From: Fibrobacter sp.
Lineage (GTDB): Bacteria; Fibrobacterota; Fibrobacteria; Fibrobacterales; Fibrobacteraceae
DNA length: 64,000 nucleotides
Direction: 5' to 3'
NCBI GenBank assembly: GCA_017412605.1
Contig: JAFPWY010000004.1
Span: 248,001 to 312,000, forward strand
Shown here: one piece after another, positions 16,513-25,777 of the stretch
Layout: each line of letters starts with the position of its first letter
Position numbering within the stretch: the stretch's first letter is position 1
The notes under the pieces: model-generated
What the model saw: only the letters and a program-made list of their open reading frames with translations
Databases searched by the model: none
Told to the model about the DNA's origin: nothing
Position numbers and translations under genes: made by a program

Positions 16513-17433
16513 TTACTTCTTTTTCAATTTCGGATTTTTCGTTGGATCGGCCAGAGCCTCTTTCAGCCTCTCGTCCACAATTTCCTTGACTGCCGCATGA
16601 ATGTTCTTCACATTTTCAAGGAAGTTGTAACTAAGATCGTCCAAGACCACGACCTTCGCATTGAGTTCTTTCTTGATTTTTTGAATCGATTCCTGGCTGA
16701 ACTGTGGCGTCACGAATACCAGGCGGGCATTGTTTTTCCGGCCTTCCTCGATAAGACGGTCCAGTTCCTTCGGAGTCGGCGCGTTCCCGGAGATATTTAC
16801 AGACACCTGCTTCAGCTTATAGTCTTGGGCCAGGTATCCATATAGCGGACGAGGAACAATAGCAACCCTGAGATTTTCCGGCAGCATCAATACGGAGCGT
16901 TTCAGATTGTCATCCACACGATTCATCTGCTGCAAGATAATGGAAAGCTTCACGACAAAGTATTCGTTTTTCTCGGGCATGTATTTGGTCAGGGCCTTAC
17001 TCACGTTCGAAGCAATCTTGGCCATCTGCTTTGGCGATATCCAGATGTTGGGATCACGCACACCTGACTGGGGATGATTCCAAACGACATTATCGGAAAC
17101 ATCGACAACATCTATCGATTTTTTAAGTTGCTTGAAACGCGGGAGCCAGGCCGTGTCCGCACCGGAGCCGTCCGTAAAGTAGACGTCCGCCCTGGAAAAC
17201 TCCATAAGCTCTTCAGGCTTGGGAACATACGTGGACAAGTCCGTTCCAGGAGGGAGCATGGTCACGACCTCGACCATCTCTCCACCAACCGCATTGACGA
17301 TACGGGCATAAGGGGCATATGAGACGGCCACGACGAGCTTGTCAGTGCCAGCAATCGCACATGTCGCCATGATAGAAACGGCCAAAACAATATTTGCAAT
17401 GCCAGATACACGGAATACGTTTTTAAGCAGCAT
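16513..17433 (-). CDS. ZnuA-like periplasmic solute-binding protein lacking the metal-binding histidines
   Basis: 306 residues with a signal peptide (ends near CAIA-GTDK) and the cluster A-I binding-protein fold: VVAVSYAPYARIVNAVGG, MLPPGTD, ADVYFTDGSGADTAWL, WISPKQM and VFVTPQFS. The three metal-ligand histidines of ZnuA/TroA are replaced. PHxYxPxP is LSTYVPKP, DPHIW is DPNIW, and the HxAxGYLA His is missing in PRPLYGYLA. The acidic fourth site appears as LDDLSYNF. No ABC permease or ATPase is nearby. It may bind another ligand or act structurally. Its ATG overlaps the HAD stop (TAATG). Confidence 0.85.
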   Translation of the reverse strand: MLLKNVFRVSGIANIVLAVSIMATCAIAGTDKLVVAVSYAPYARIVNAVGGEMVEVVTMLPPGTDLSTYVPKPEELMEFSRADVYFTDGSGADTAWLPRFKQLKKSIDVVDVSDNVVWNHPQSGVRDPNIWISPKQMAKIASNVSKALTKYMPEKNEYFVVKLSIILQQMNRVDDNLKRSVLMLPENLRVAIVPRPLYGYLAQDYKLKQVSVNISGNAPTPKELDRLIEEGRKNNARLVFVTPQFSQESIQKIKKELNAKVVVLDDLSYNFLENVKNIHAAVKEIVDERLKEALADPTKNPKLKKK

Positions 17434-18230
17434 TAAATTTTTCCTTTAAAGAATGCGTCAAAATCTATTTCGCCGACATTTTCGACAACAAACTCCGGCT
17501 TCTGCTCAAGGGCATCGACATCGGCTCGTTTTGTCTCGCCGCACAGCGGCAACACGAAACGGCAACCGGCACGCTTAGCCAGTTCAAAATCCGTATAGAG
17601 ACGGTCACCGACAAAAAGTATTTCTTCCGGGGCATAATGCTTAAGCACGCCAGCAAGCATGGCCGGACTCGGTTTACCAAAGCTGCGCTGCGGTTCCTTG
17701 CCGTAGGCCGCCTTGAGCAGCGCCATGAAGCTCCCGATATCCGGAACAGGCCCCCTTTCGTCGGGGCAGACAAAATCAGAATGCGTCACCCAGAACGGCA
17801 CGCCCCGCTGCACGCGGAAAGAGAGTTCACAAAGTTCGCGGTAGTCAAAGGAATTGTGATAGGCAATCAGGACGAGTTCGGTTTCTTCGACGGAAGGACG
17901 CAAGTTCAGGCTCGGGTCCTGCGCAGCAAACCACTCGAACACTTCCGGGTTGGCAAAGAAGAATACGTTCTTGATGCCCTTCTCGTGAATGGCGTCAAGC
18001 GAAAGGTACAAAGCCGAAATAATGGCACCGTCGCGCAGCGGGAGGCCCATGCAGTTCAGGCGGTTCTCGTAAAAAACGGGAGACTTGCTGGTATTGTTGC
18101 TCAGGTAATAAACCGGCACCGACTGCGCCACACGACAAACCGTCTCGACCGCTCCGGGATAGGGACGGCCGCTCAAGTACAGGGTTCCGTCCAAATCAAA
18201 AACAACAGTCTTAACGGGCTTATGCAACAT
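17433..18230 (-). CDS. HAD-superfamily phosphatase, NagD-like (subfamily IIA)
   Basis: 265 residues. HAD motif I is VVFDLDGTLY, motif II is VYYLSNNTSKS, the motif III lysine is in FGKPSPAML, and motif IV is LFVGDRLYTDFELAKRAG. The IIA cap lies between motifs II and III (VLIAYHNSFDYREL). These enzymes act on small phosphorylated metabolites; the substrate is not predictable here. I used the ATG at 18230; an upstream GTG would add 12 residues without better support. The stop overlaps the start of the ZnuA-like gene, so the two are translationally coupled. Confidence 0.88.
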   Translation of the reverse strand: MLHKPVKTVVFDLDGTLYLSGRPYPGAVETVCRVAQSVPVYYLSNNTSKSPVFYENRLNCMGLPLRDGAIISALYLSLDAIHEKGIKNVFFFANPEVFEWFAAQDPSLNLRPSVEETELVLIAYHNSFDYRELCELSFRVQRGVPFWVTHSDFVCPDERGPVPDIGSFMALLKAAYGKEPQRSFGKPSPAMLAGVLKHYAPEEILFVGDRLYTDFELAKRAGCRFVLPLCGETKRADVDALEQKPEFVVENVGEIDFDAFFKGKI

Positions 18231-18288
18231 GGGTAAAAAATAACTAATTTCAGGAATCAAGACCACAAAGTTTTTCTACCTTAAGGGC

Positions 18289-18993
18289 ATGAAATCACCC
18301 GACAGCCATTTTTACTGCACCGCCATCACCGAAGGCCGCCTCACGCTCGACGAGAACGAAAGCAGCCACGCCGTCCGCGTATGCCGCGCCACCGAAGGTG
18401 ACACGCTGCAACTCTGCGACGGGCTCGGGCATTTCGCCGACGCGACTATCGTCCGCGCCGATCCGAAGGCATGCGAAGTAGAGATTCCCGAAGTCATCAC
18501 GGCTTCGACTGAGCGTCCCAAAATATCGCTGGGCATCGCCTGTCTCAAGGACGATGCGCTCGAAGAGGTGGTTTTCCATGCGGCACAGACCGAAATCGAC
18601 AAGATTGTCTTTATCCGCACGGACTTTTCGCAGGAACCCAAGAACTCCGACCTCCACAAGACCGTCCGCAGGGCGGAATTGAAAAGCCTAGTCAGCCTGA
18701 AGCAGTCGAAGAAGCCCTGGCTCACGCAAATCGTAGGGCCGGTCACGCTGGACGAATGGCTCGGCGGTTACAAAGGCGACATCATCCTCTGCGACGAGAA
18801 CGGATCCCCGTTCCCCGGGGAAATCAAGAACGAGACAACACTGCTCGTCGGACCGGAAGGCGGGTTCTCCTCGCGCGAAATCGAGCTGATCAAGTCCCTT
18901 GGCAACAGGACGCGCCTACTCGGCCTCGGCAAAACGAGACTCCGCGCCCGCACAGCTGCAATTGTCGCTCTCGGCAAGCTCGCCTGCATTTAA
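18289..18993 (+). CDS. rsmE: 16S rRNA m3U1498 methyltransferase RsmE
   Basis: 234 residues. The N-terminal PUA-like part includes SSHAVRVCRATEGDTLQLCDG. The C-terminal SPOUT knot carries LLVGPEGGFSSREIELI and LLGLGKTRLRARTAAIVALGKL, the signature of RsmE. It methylates N3 of U1498 in the small-subunit decoding region. It diverges from the HAD gene with 58 bases between the two starts. Confidence 0.95.
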   Translation: MKSPDSHFYCTAITEGRLTLDENESSHAVRVCRATEGDTLQLCDGLGHFADATIVRADPKACEVEIPEVITASTERPKISLGIACLKDDALEEVVFHAAQTEIDKIVFIRTDFSQEPKNSDLHKTVRRAELKSLVSLKQSKKPWLTQIVGPVTLDEWLGGYKGDIILCDENGSPFPGEIKNETTLLVGPEGGFSSREIELIKSLGNRTRLLGLGKTRLRARTAAIVALGKLACI

Positions 18994-19070
18994 AAATTGC
19001 CATTTTTTCGCGAAAATTAGCTTTATATCCCATTTTTCCTATTTTTTTCGTACTTTTGTAAAAAAGTCGT

Positions 19071-19106
19071 TACATTTTGGAATATTGTATATAGATTCAA
19101 AATGTA
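19071..19106. promoter_or_regulatory. 9-bp perfect inverted repeat upstream of the HD-GYP gene
   Basis: TACATTTTG (19071-19079) and CAAAATGTA (19098-19106), 18 bases apart, centred about 50 bases before the HD-GYP start. It could be an operator or an RNA hairpin. The surrounding 146-base gap is AT-rich with no gene. Confidence 0.5.
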
Positions 19107-19139
19107 CCCCCAATAAAGTGGTGTAAAAGGGATAGAAAA

Positions 19140-20846
19140 TTGACAAATCCGCTGATTATTTACATTGTAATTACTGTTGCTCTTTCCTTGCTGAACACGA
19201 TTATCCTGATGCGTGTCCAGCCCAAGAGCGTTAACACTTTTTACCCGTCGACATTCTACGCCATAATGATAACCAACTTCGGGTTCCTTTTCCAGGCTAT
19301 GTCGACAAACCTGCAAGAAGCGCTGCTCGCAAACAAGATTGTCTTTGTCGGGGGCACCTACCTGCCGATATTCGTCTTCATGGCCCTGGCGAGCCTTTGC
19401 CATTTCAAGGTTCCCAATGCCCTGCGGATACTCCTGTTCTCCATCAGCGGAATCATCTTCCTGACCGTCATCAGCAGCGGCTACACCAACATCCTATACC
19501 GCTCCACCGAACTCGTCTCGGTCAACGGCATCAGCATCATCAAGGCAGAATTCGGAATAGGCTATTTCCTGTTCGGTCTGCAGCTCGTCGGGTACGGGGT
19601 GGCCTACCTCAGCATCATCCTGTACTCGCTGTTCCACAAGAAGAACGTTTCCATCCACAGCCTGTGCAGCCTAGCCTTCATCGCATCCCTTACACTCATA
19701 TCCTTCGCCATCTCCAAGAGGATGGGAGTAGAATATGTCGTGATGCCCGGCGTCTTCCTGGTCGACGAATACATCCTGCTCATCCTCGTGCACCGTATGG
19801 GTAAGTACGATATCGAGACAACCATCCTGAGTTCGCTCATCCAGACAAACACCAGCGCCTATGTCACCTTCTCCAAGAGCAAGCGCTACATCGGATGCAA
19901 CGACATCGCTCTCAAGTTCTTCCCGCAGATGAAGGATTTCCGGGTAGACCACCCCCTCGAAAACAAGAGCGACACCGAAAAGACCTTCTCCAAGCTCATC
20001 GACCAGTTCAATCCCGAAAGCACAAGCAAGGTCGTGTACTTCCAGCTCGGCAAGAACCACTACAAAGGCCTCATCAAACACCTGTTCCACGGCAACAGCG
20101 ACTGCGGCTACATGATGCGCATCGAGGACGACACCAAGATGCAGCGCTACATCAAGTTCCTCGACAAGTACAACAACGAACTCGTGAACGACGTGCAGAG
20201 CAAGGATTCCCATATCCACGACATGCAGGAACAGATGATCGTGGGCATGGCGAACATGGTCGAGAACCGCGACAGCAACACAGGCGGACACATCAAGCGC
20301 ACAAGCCAGGTCATCCGCATCCTCATTTCGGAGATGCGCAAGGACAAGAGCCTGGGCCTCACGAACAAGTTCTGCCGCGCCGTCGTCAAGGCGGCTCCGA
20401 TGCACGACCTCGGAAAGATCGCCGTCGACGACATGATCCTGCGCAAGCCGGGCAAGTTCACCAGCGAAGAATACTCTATCATGAAGACCCACGCCGAAAA
20501 GGGCGCAGCCATCGTGGAAAACCTCTTGCAGGGTATCGAAGACCCGGAACTCGTGACCATCGCAAAGAACATCGCGAACTACCATCACGAACTCTGGAAC
20601 GGCGACGGATATCCCAAGCACCTCAAGGGGACGGAAATCCCGCTGGAAGCCCGCATCATGGCGATTGCCGACGTGTACGACGCCCTGGTGAGCCAGCGCT
20701 GCTACAAGGAAAAGATTTCCTGCGAAGACGCCTACGAAATCATCATCAATTCCATGGGAACGCATTTCGACCCGGCACTCAAGCCGTACTTCGTCAACTG
20801 CCGCGAGGAACTGGAAGCCTACTACAGCACAGCGCTCGCCAGCTAG
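19140..20846 (+). CDS. Membrane-anchored HD-GYP domain protein (putative c-di-GMP phosphodiesterase)
   Basis: 568 residues. The first 225 residues hold about seven hydrophobic helices, resembling a 7TM sensor module. A PAS-like stretch follows (about 235-350: TNTSAYVTFSKSKRYIGCNDIA). The HD-GYP domain (about 375-555) has VENRDSNTGGHIKRTSQ, the HD pair at H422-D423 in HDLGKI, and the GYP at 490-492 in NGDGYP, all needed for activity. The start is TTG with AAAGGGAT upstream. It probably degrades c-di-GMP in response to a membrane signal; no adjacent response regulator or cyclase is seen. Confidence 0.88.
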   Translation: MTNPLIIYIVITVALSLLNTIILMRVQPKSVNTFYPSTFYAIMITNFGFLFQAMSTNLQEALLANKIVFVGGTYLPIFVFMALASLCHFKVPNALRILLFSISGIIFLTVISSGYTNILYRSTELVSVNGISIIKAEFGIGYFLFGLQLVGYGVAYLSIILYSLFHKKNVSIHSLCSLAFIASLTLISFAISKRMGVEYVVMPGVFLVDEYILLILVHRMGKYDIETTILSSLIQTNTSAYVTFSKSKRYIGCNDIALKFFPQMKDFRVDHPLENKSDTEKTFSKLIDQFNPESTSKVVYFQLGKNHYKGLIKHLFHGNSDCGYMMRIEDDTKMQRYIKFLDKYNNELVNDVQSKDSHIHDMQEQMIVGMANMVENRDSNTGGHIKRTSQVIRILISEMRKDKSLGLTNKFCRAVVKAAPMHDLGKIAVDDMILRKPGKFTSEEYSIMKTHAEKGAAIVENLLQGIEDPELVTIAKNIANYHHELWNGDGYPKHLKGTEIPLEARIMAIADVYDALVSQRCYKEKISCEDAYEIIINSMGTHFDPALKPYFVNCREELEAYYSTALAS

Positions 20847-20883
20847 CAAGCGGCTAGAGCCTTCGCAAAATATATCCACCAAA

Positions 20884-20920
20884 CAAAAAAAGACCCGGAT
20901 TATTAATCCGGGCCTTTTTT
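20884..20920. terminator. Bidirectional terminator between HD-GYP gene and pflB
   Basis: CCCGGATT-ATT-AATCCGGG flanked by an A-run and TTTTTT, between two convergent genes. Confidence 0.9.
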
Positions 20921-20948
20921 GTCCTAACCTAAATTCGGACGAACGTGT

Positions 20949-23198
20949 TTACGCCATCTTGCTGTGGAACGTACGGTTGATGACGTCCATCTGCTGTTCG
21001 CGAGTGAGCTTCACGAAGTTCACCGCATAGCCGGACACGCGGATGGTGAGCGTCGGGTACTTCTCGGGATGTTCCATCGCGTCGACGAGCATCTCGCGGT
21101 GCAGCACGTTCACGTTCACGTGGTAACCCGTGGCGTGGACAAAGCCGTCAAGGCAGTTCGCAAGGTTCGTGATGCGGTCCTCGAGATTGTTGCCCAGGGC
21201 TTCCGGTGTCGCGGTCGCTGTCCAGGAAATACCGTCGAGGGAAGAATCGTAGTCGATCTTGGCAACGGAGGCGCCCGCGGCGACAAAGCCGCTCACGTCG
21301 CGGCCGTTCATCGGGTTTGCACCCGGGGCGAAGGGTTCGCCCGCACGGCGGCCATCCGGAGTGTTGCCCGTGTTCTTGCCGTAAACGACGTTGCTCGTAA
21401 TCGTAAGCACGGACTGCGTCGGGACGCTGTTGCGGTAGGTCTTCTGCTTCTTGAGCTTGCCCATGAAGCGGTCGACCAGGTCCTTCGCGATGCTGTCGGC
21501 GCGGTCGTCGTTGTTGCCGTACTTCGGGAAGTCGCCTTCCACCTTGAAGTCCACAGCAACGCCGTTCTCGTTACGGATCGGAGTCACCTTGGCATACTTG
21601 ATAGCGCTCAGGGAGTCAGCCGCCACGGAGAGGCCGGCAATGCCGCAAGCCATCGTGCGGTAGATGTCGCGGTCGTGCAAGGCCATCTCGATGCGTTCGT
21701 AGTAATACTTGTCGTGCATGTAGTGGATGATGTTCAGCGCCTTCACGTAGGTCTTGGCGAGCCATTCCATCATGGCGTCGAACTTTTCCATCACGGTATC
21801 GTAATTCAGGACTTCGTCCTTGATGGGTTCGAAACCCGGGGCCACCTTGGCCTGGCTGATTTCGTCCACACCGCCGTTGATGGCGTAAAGGAGCGTCTTC
21901 GCGAGGTTCGCGCGGGCGCCGAAGAACTGCATCTGCTTACCGACGCGCATAGCCGACACGCAGCAGGCGATGGCGTAATCATCGCCCCACTTCGGGCGCA
22001 TCAGGTCGTCGGATTCGTACTGGATAGCACTCGTCTCGATGGAAGTCTTCGCGCAGAAGCGCTTCCAGGCGACAGGCAGCTTTTCGGACCAGAGCACGGT
22101 CAGGTTCGGCTCCGGAGCGGTACCCAGGTTGTACAGCGTGTGCAAGAAGCGGAAGCTGTTCTTGGTCACCATCGGGCGGCCGTCGAGACCGATACCGCCG
22201 AGAGATTCCGTCACCCACGTCGGGTCGCCGCTGAACAGGGCGTCGTATTCCGGCGTACGGAGGAAGCGCACCAGGCGCAGCTTGATAACGAGATCGTCGA
22301 TGAGTTCCTGGGCTTCGCTTTCGGTAATCTTGCCTTCGGCGAGGTCACGGGCGATATAGATGTCGAGGAACGTGGAGGTGCGGCCAAACGACATGGCGGC
22401 GCCGTTCTGTTCCTTCACAGTGGCGAGGTAGCCAAAGTAGGTCCACTGCACGGCTTCCTGCGCAGTCTCTGCCGGGCGGGAAACATCGAAGCCGTAATTC
22501 TTGGCCATCTGCACCAGTTCGCCGAGAGCGTTCAGCTGTTCGGAAAGTTCTTCGCGGAGGCGGATGACCTCTTCGGTGAATTCCACGTCGTTGAGTTCGT
22601 CCTTTTCCTTCTGCTTCTGCTGGATGAGGAAGTTCACGCCGTAAAGCGCGATGCGGCGGTAGTCACCGATGATGCGACCACGGCCGTAGGCATCCGGAAG
22701 GCCCGTAATCACGTGGGACTTGCGGCAAGCGCGGATTTCCGGGGAATACACGTCGAAAACGCCCTGGTTGTGGGTTTTGCGGTAGCTGGAATAGATTTCC
22801 GCAATCTTCGGATCCATCTTGTAGTTGTAAGCGTCCAGGCTGTTCTGCACCATGCGGAGGCCGCCGTTCGGGGCAATCGCGCGCTTGAGCGGAGCATCCG
22901 TCTGCAGGCCGACAATCTTTTCGAGGGACTTGTCGATATAGCCCGGAGCGTGAGCGAGGATGGACGTGCCCACCTCGGTAGAAATATCAAGGACAACCTT
23001 TTCGCGTTCCTGCTTCAGGAGGTCGCGGACCTTGTCCATGATCTTGTTCGTACGTTCCGTTGCCGGGGCAAGGAACGAACCATCACCCTCGTAGGGGGTG
23101 TAGTTGTCTTGTATAAAGTCGCGTACATTTACGCTATTGCGCCAGGATTCACCTTTGAATCCGCGCCATGCAACACTGTTGCCTTCTGTGCCACTCAT
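20949..23198 (-). CDS. pflB: Formate C-acetyltransferase (pyruvate formate-lyase)
   Basis: 749 residues, close to the E. coli length. Converts pyruvate and CoA to acetyl-CoA and formate in anaerobic fermentation. The adjacent catalytic cysteines are C412-C413 ([10 protein letters not shown]) and the radical glycine is G723 (RVSGYAVNF). No activase gene (pflA) is in the window; it must lie elsewhere. It follows purT with a 24-base gap on the same strand, so both are probably one transcript. The gene ends facing a strong terminator. Confidence 0.97.
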   Translation of the reverse strand: MSGTEGNSVAWRGFKGESWRNSVNVRDFIQDNYTPYEGDGSFLAPATERTNKIMDKVRDLLKQEREKVVLDISTEVGTSILAHAPGYIDKSLEKIVGLQTDAPLKRAIAPNGGLRMVQNSLDAYNYKMDPKIAEIYSSYRKTHNQGVFDVYSPEIRACRKSHVITGLPDAYGRGRIIGDYRRIALYGVNFLIQQKQKEKDELNDVEFTEEVIRLREELSEQLNALGELVQMAKNYGFDVSRPAETAQEAVQWTYFGYLATVKEQNGAAMSFGRTSTFLDIYIARDLAEGKITESEAQELIDDLVIKLRLVRFLRTPEYDALFSGDPTWVTESLGGIGLDGRPMVTKNSFRFLHTLYNLGTAPEPNLTVLWSEKLPVAWKRFCAKTSIETSAIQYESDDLMRPKWGDDYAIACCVSAMRVGKQMQFFGARANLAKTLLYAINGGVDEISQAKVAPGFEPIKDEVLNYDTVMEKFDAMMEWLAKTYVKALNIIHYMHDKYYYERIEMALHDRDIYRTMACGIAGLSVAADSLSAIKYAKVTPIRNENGVAVDFKVEGDFPKYGNNDDRADSIAKDLVDRFMGKLKKQKTYRNSVPTQSVLTITSNVVYGKNTGNTPDGRRAGEPFAPGANPMNGRDVSGFVAAGASVAKIDYDSSLDGISWTATATPEALGNNLEDRITNLANCLDGFVHATGYHVNVNVLHREMLVDAMEHPEKYPTLTIRVSGYAVNFVKLTREQQMDVINRTFHSKMA

Positions 23199-23222
23199 AA
23201 CACCTCTCTTAACAAAAAATCC

Positions 23223-24407
23223 TTAAAGTTTAACCTGTACCTTTTCGCGCATGGCCATGACTGCAGCCTTCGCTTCTTCCACGCTATCGCGGCGCGCCAG
23301 GAGCACGCCCATACGGCGGTGCCCATTGAGCTGCGGCTTGCCGAACAAACGGATGTTCGTGTCCGGCTCGGCGAGAACTTCGCCCAGATTGCCGAACTGC
23401 ACGTGGTCGGACTGTCCCTCGACAACGATTGCCTTGGATGCGCTCGGGCCATGGAAGGCGATGTTCGGGATCGGCAGACCGAGAACGGCACGCGCATGGA
23501 GCGCGAACTCCGAAAGGTCCTGGCTGATCAGCGTCACCATGCCGGTGTCGTGCGGACGCGGGGAAACTTCGCTAAACAGCACATCGTCCTTGCAGACGAA
23601 CAGTTCCACGCCGAAGATACCGCGGCCGCCCAGGGCGTCCGTTACCTTCTTCGCAATTTCCTTCGCCTTTTCCAAAAGTTCGGGCTTCATCGGCTGCGGC
23701 TGCCAGGATTCCTGGTAGTCACCGCCCACCTGATGGTGCCCGACCGGCTCGAGGAAGCTAGTGCCGCCCACATGGCGCACCGTAAGCAAAGTAATCTCGT
23801 AGTCGAACGGCACGAAGCCCTCGACAATCACGCGACTCGCCTGGCCCGTGCGGCCACCCGTCTGGGAAATGTTCCAGGAATTTTCGATATCGGCTTCCGT
23901 CTTGACCACACTCTGTCCGTGGCCGGAAGAGCTCATCACCGGCTTCACGACGCACGGGATGCCAATTTCGGCAACGGCAGCCTTGAATTCTTCGAAGTTG
24001 TCTGCAAAACGATAGGGGCTCGTCTTGAGTCCGAGTTCCTCGGCAGCAAGGCGGCGGATGCCTTCGCGGTTCATGGTAAGCTTGGTCGCCTTGGCCGTCG
24101 GGATGACGTTGTAGCCTTCCTTCTCGAGTTCCACGAGCGTATCGGTCGCAATCGCCTCGACCTCGGGAACGATATAGTCGGGCTTCTCGCGCTCAATCAC
24201 CTCGCGAAGGGCCAGGCCGTCGAGCATGTTGATGACATAAGAACGGTGAGCAACCTGCATGCCCGGAGCGTTGGCGTAGCGATCGACAGCCACGACCTCC
24301 ACCCCCAGTCGCATCATCTCGATGATGACTTCCTTGCCCAGTTCGCCGGCACCACAGAAAAGAACCTTAGTGGCCGTTGTGCTGAGCGGGGTTCCGATTT
24401 CAAACAT
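23223..24407 (-). CDS. purT: Formate-dependent GAR transformylase PurT
   Basis: 394 residues. An ATP-grasp ligase that uses formate and ATP to formylate glycinamide ribonucleotide in purine synthesis. Recognisable parts: the N-terminal [17 protein letters not shown] nucleotide fold, the ATP-grasp core [41 protein letters not shown], and [23 protein letters not shown] precedes the ATG. It lies just upstream of pflB, which produces its substrate formate. Confidence 0.97.
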   Translation of the reverse strand: MFEIGTPLSTTATKVLFCGAGELGKEVIIEMMRLGVEVVAVDRYANAPGMQVAHRSYVINMLDGLALREVIEREKPDYIVPEVEAIATDTLVELEKEGYNVIPTAKATKLTMNREGIRRLAAEELGLKTSPYRFADNFEEFKAAVAEIGIPCVVKPVMSSSGHGQSVVKTEADIENSWNISQTGGRTGQASRVIVEGFVPFDYEITLLTVRHVGGTSFLEPVGHHQVGGDYQESWQPQPMKPELLEKAKEIAKKVTDALGGRGIFGVELFVCKDDVLFSEVSPRPHDTGMVTLISQDLSEFALHARAVLGLPIPNIAFHGPSASKAIVVEGQSDHVQFGNLGEVLAEPDTNIRLFGKPQLNGHRRMGVLLARRDSVEEAKAAVMAMREKVQVKL

Positions 24408-24619
24408 ACCTAGACTCCTTCTCGAAAAATACAGTACAATTTTACTAAAAAAACTATATCTTGTGTAGGGGATGTAGTTAAATATACAAGATATTGGGGT
24501 ACGGTGTAATAAGAAAACAAAAATTTACACAAATTCTTTTCGTCTACAACCTTATGAGGAACAACAAGTTACGCACTTCAAGGTGCTATTGGATGCATTT
24601 TTTCTCAAAAAAAAGCCAA

Positions 24620-24659
24620 ACCAGAAAAAGCAAAACGGGTCGGTTGTGCCGGCCCGTTT
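24620..24659 (-). terminator. Terminator of the downstream FISUMP cassette
   Basis: On the minus strand AAACGGGCCGG pairs with CCGACCCGTTT (one wobble), followed by TGCTTTTT. It is nearly the same sequence as the hairpin at 29449-29475. The rest of 24408-24697 is AT-rich and holds the purT promoter region; no gene is seen. Confidence 0.85.
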
Positions 24660-24663
24660 GAAA

Positions 24664-24700
24664 TTGCGCTTGTTTCTATGTCGTACGATACATAGCCTCA
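24664..24700 (-). pseudogene. Remnant of FISUMP-paralogue sequence after a premature stop
   Basis: After VQSL the frame meets TGA where the paralogue at 29514-31148 has TGC (VQTLC). Beyond the stop the same frame reads GYVSYDIETS, which matches the paralogue GGEPYDIEQS. Homology then ends at the terminator, so the remainder of the paralogue was deleted. Confidence 0.75.
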
Positions 24701-25717
24701 AAGAGACTGCACTTTATCGTCTTTGCAGAACTGGAGATCCGGATCGTACGTTTCGCCACAGCACTTCGCATAAAGCACGCCATTATCGGTGCAGAAGAAG
24801 CCCTCGGTATCGTAGGTGCCGTTTTCTTCATCAAGAGCAGAGGCTTCCACGCCTTCGGAAACTTCATTACAGCGCCGGACAGCACCAGCATAGTTTACGC
24901 CACAGAACTGCGTCGTGTAATCGTAAGTTTGGCCTTCACACTTTGGTAAAACGATATCTGTCACATCACAGAAATAGGCCATCACATTGTAGGTACCGTC
25001 GGAATGGAGATAATAATCCTTCCCTTCGGGAGCTCTGCTGCAAAGCGGGTAGACATTCTCGTCGGAGGCACAGAAATGCGTTGTCGGGTCAAAGAACGCC
25101 TTACCACAAGAAGCCCTGAAAATACTCACGGATTTTTCTCCGCATGTCACAGTAACTTCGCCATTTTTGCCATCTGCAAGCGAGCATCCTTCACCATCGT
25201 CTCCGTTCAGGACCGTACCCACGGTCTTGCCATCGCATACGAAGTCAAAACCGGTCTTGTTCTTGTTCTGCTTGGCGGTGCAGTTCATGCTGCCGGCGTT
25301 GCCAGCCTTGCCTGCTTCGCCATCGGAGCCATTCTCGATAGAGCCGACCGTCTTGCCATCACAGACAATGTCGAAACCGGTCTTTTTCTTGTTCTGCTTG
25401 GCAATGCAGCTCGAGCCTTCTTTGCCGTCCTTGCCGTCAGAGCCATCCTTGCCATCCTTACCGTCTTCGCCGTCCTTGCCGTCCAGCAGTTCCCAGCCAT
25501 CGTCGGTGCACACGAACACCTTTGCGGAATCCTTCACGTACACAAGTGAACCTTCGGCGTCCTCTTCACATTTCGGGAGTTCCTTGAACTTCTTTACCTC
25601 TTCGAGTTTGACAGTCCCTCTCACGTTGGTCACTTCGGTAACTTCGTCGCCACAGGCTACGAGGTGTGCAAGACCCGCAACGATTCCCGCTGCATAGACA
25701 TAGTGTCTGATTGCCAT
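24698..25717 (-). CDS. Truncated FISUMP-family lipoprotein (no C-terminal FISUMP domain)
   Basis: 339 residues. Lipoprotein signal MAIRHYVYAAGIVAGLAHLVAC. Then a shared segment (VTEVTN to VYVKDSAKVFVCTDDGW), a collagen-like GKDG run, two copies of a module of the form CxAKQNKxKTGFDxVCDGKTVG, and a Cys module pattern YDxxTxFC repeated (DPTTHFC, YDYTTQFC, YDPDLQFC). It ends at VQSL, where the full-length paralogue continues through a FISUMP domain. The last gene of the downstream cassette. Probably still translated and exported, but incomplete. Confidence 0.85.
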   Translation of the reverse strand: MAIRHYVYAAGIVAGLAHLVACGDEVTEVTNVRGTVKLEEVKKFKELPKCEEDAEGSLVYVKDSAKVFVCTDDGWELLDGKDGEDGKDGKDGSDGKDGKEGSSCIAKQNKKKTGFDIVCDGKTVGSIENGSDGEAGKAGNAGSMNCTAKQNKNKTGFDFVCDGKTVGTVLNGDDGEGCSLADGKNGEVTVTCGEKSVSIFRASCGKAFFDPTTHFCASDENVYPLCSRAPEGKDYYLHSDGTYNVMAYFCDVTDIVLPKCEGQTYDYTTQFCGVNYAGAVRRCNEVSEGVEASALDEENGTYDTEGFFCTDNGVLYAKCCGETYDPDLQFCKDDKVQSL

Positions 25718-25777
25718 CTATATCTCCTTTAAATAAAATTTCCTGTTTGATTTTCCTTGTTGTAACGGACTAAGATC

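Noticed and set aside
20964-24413. Plus-strand open frame of 1149 codons
   Set aside because: It is antisense to pflB and purT, both of which show family motifs; long antisense frames arise from GC-rich third positions.
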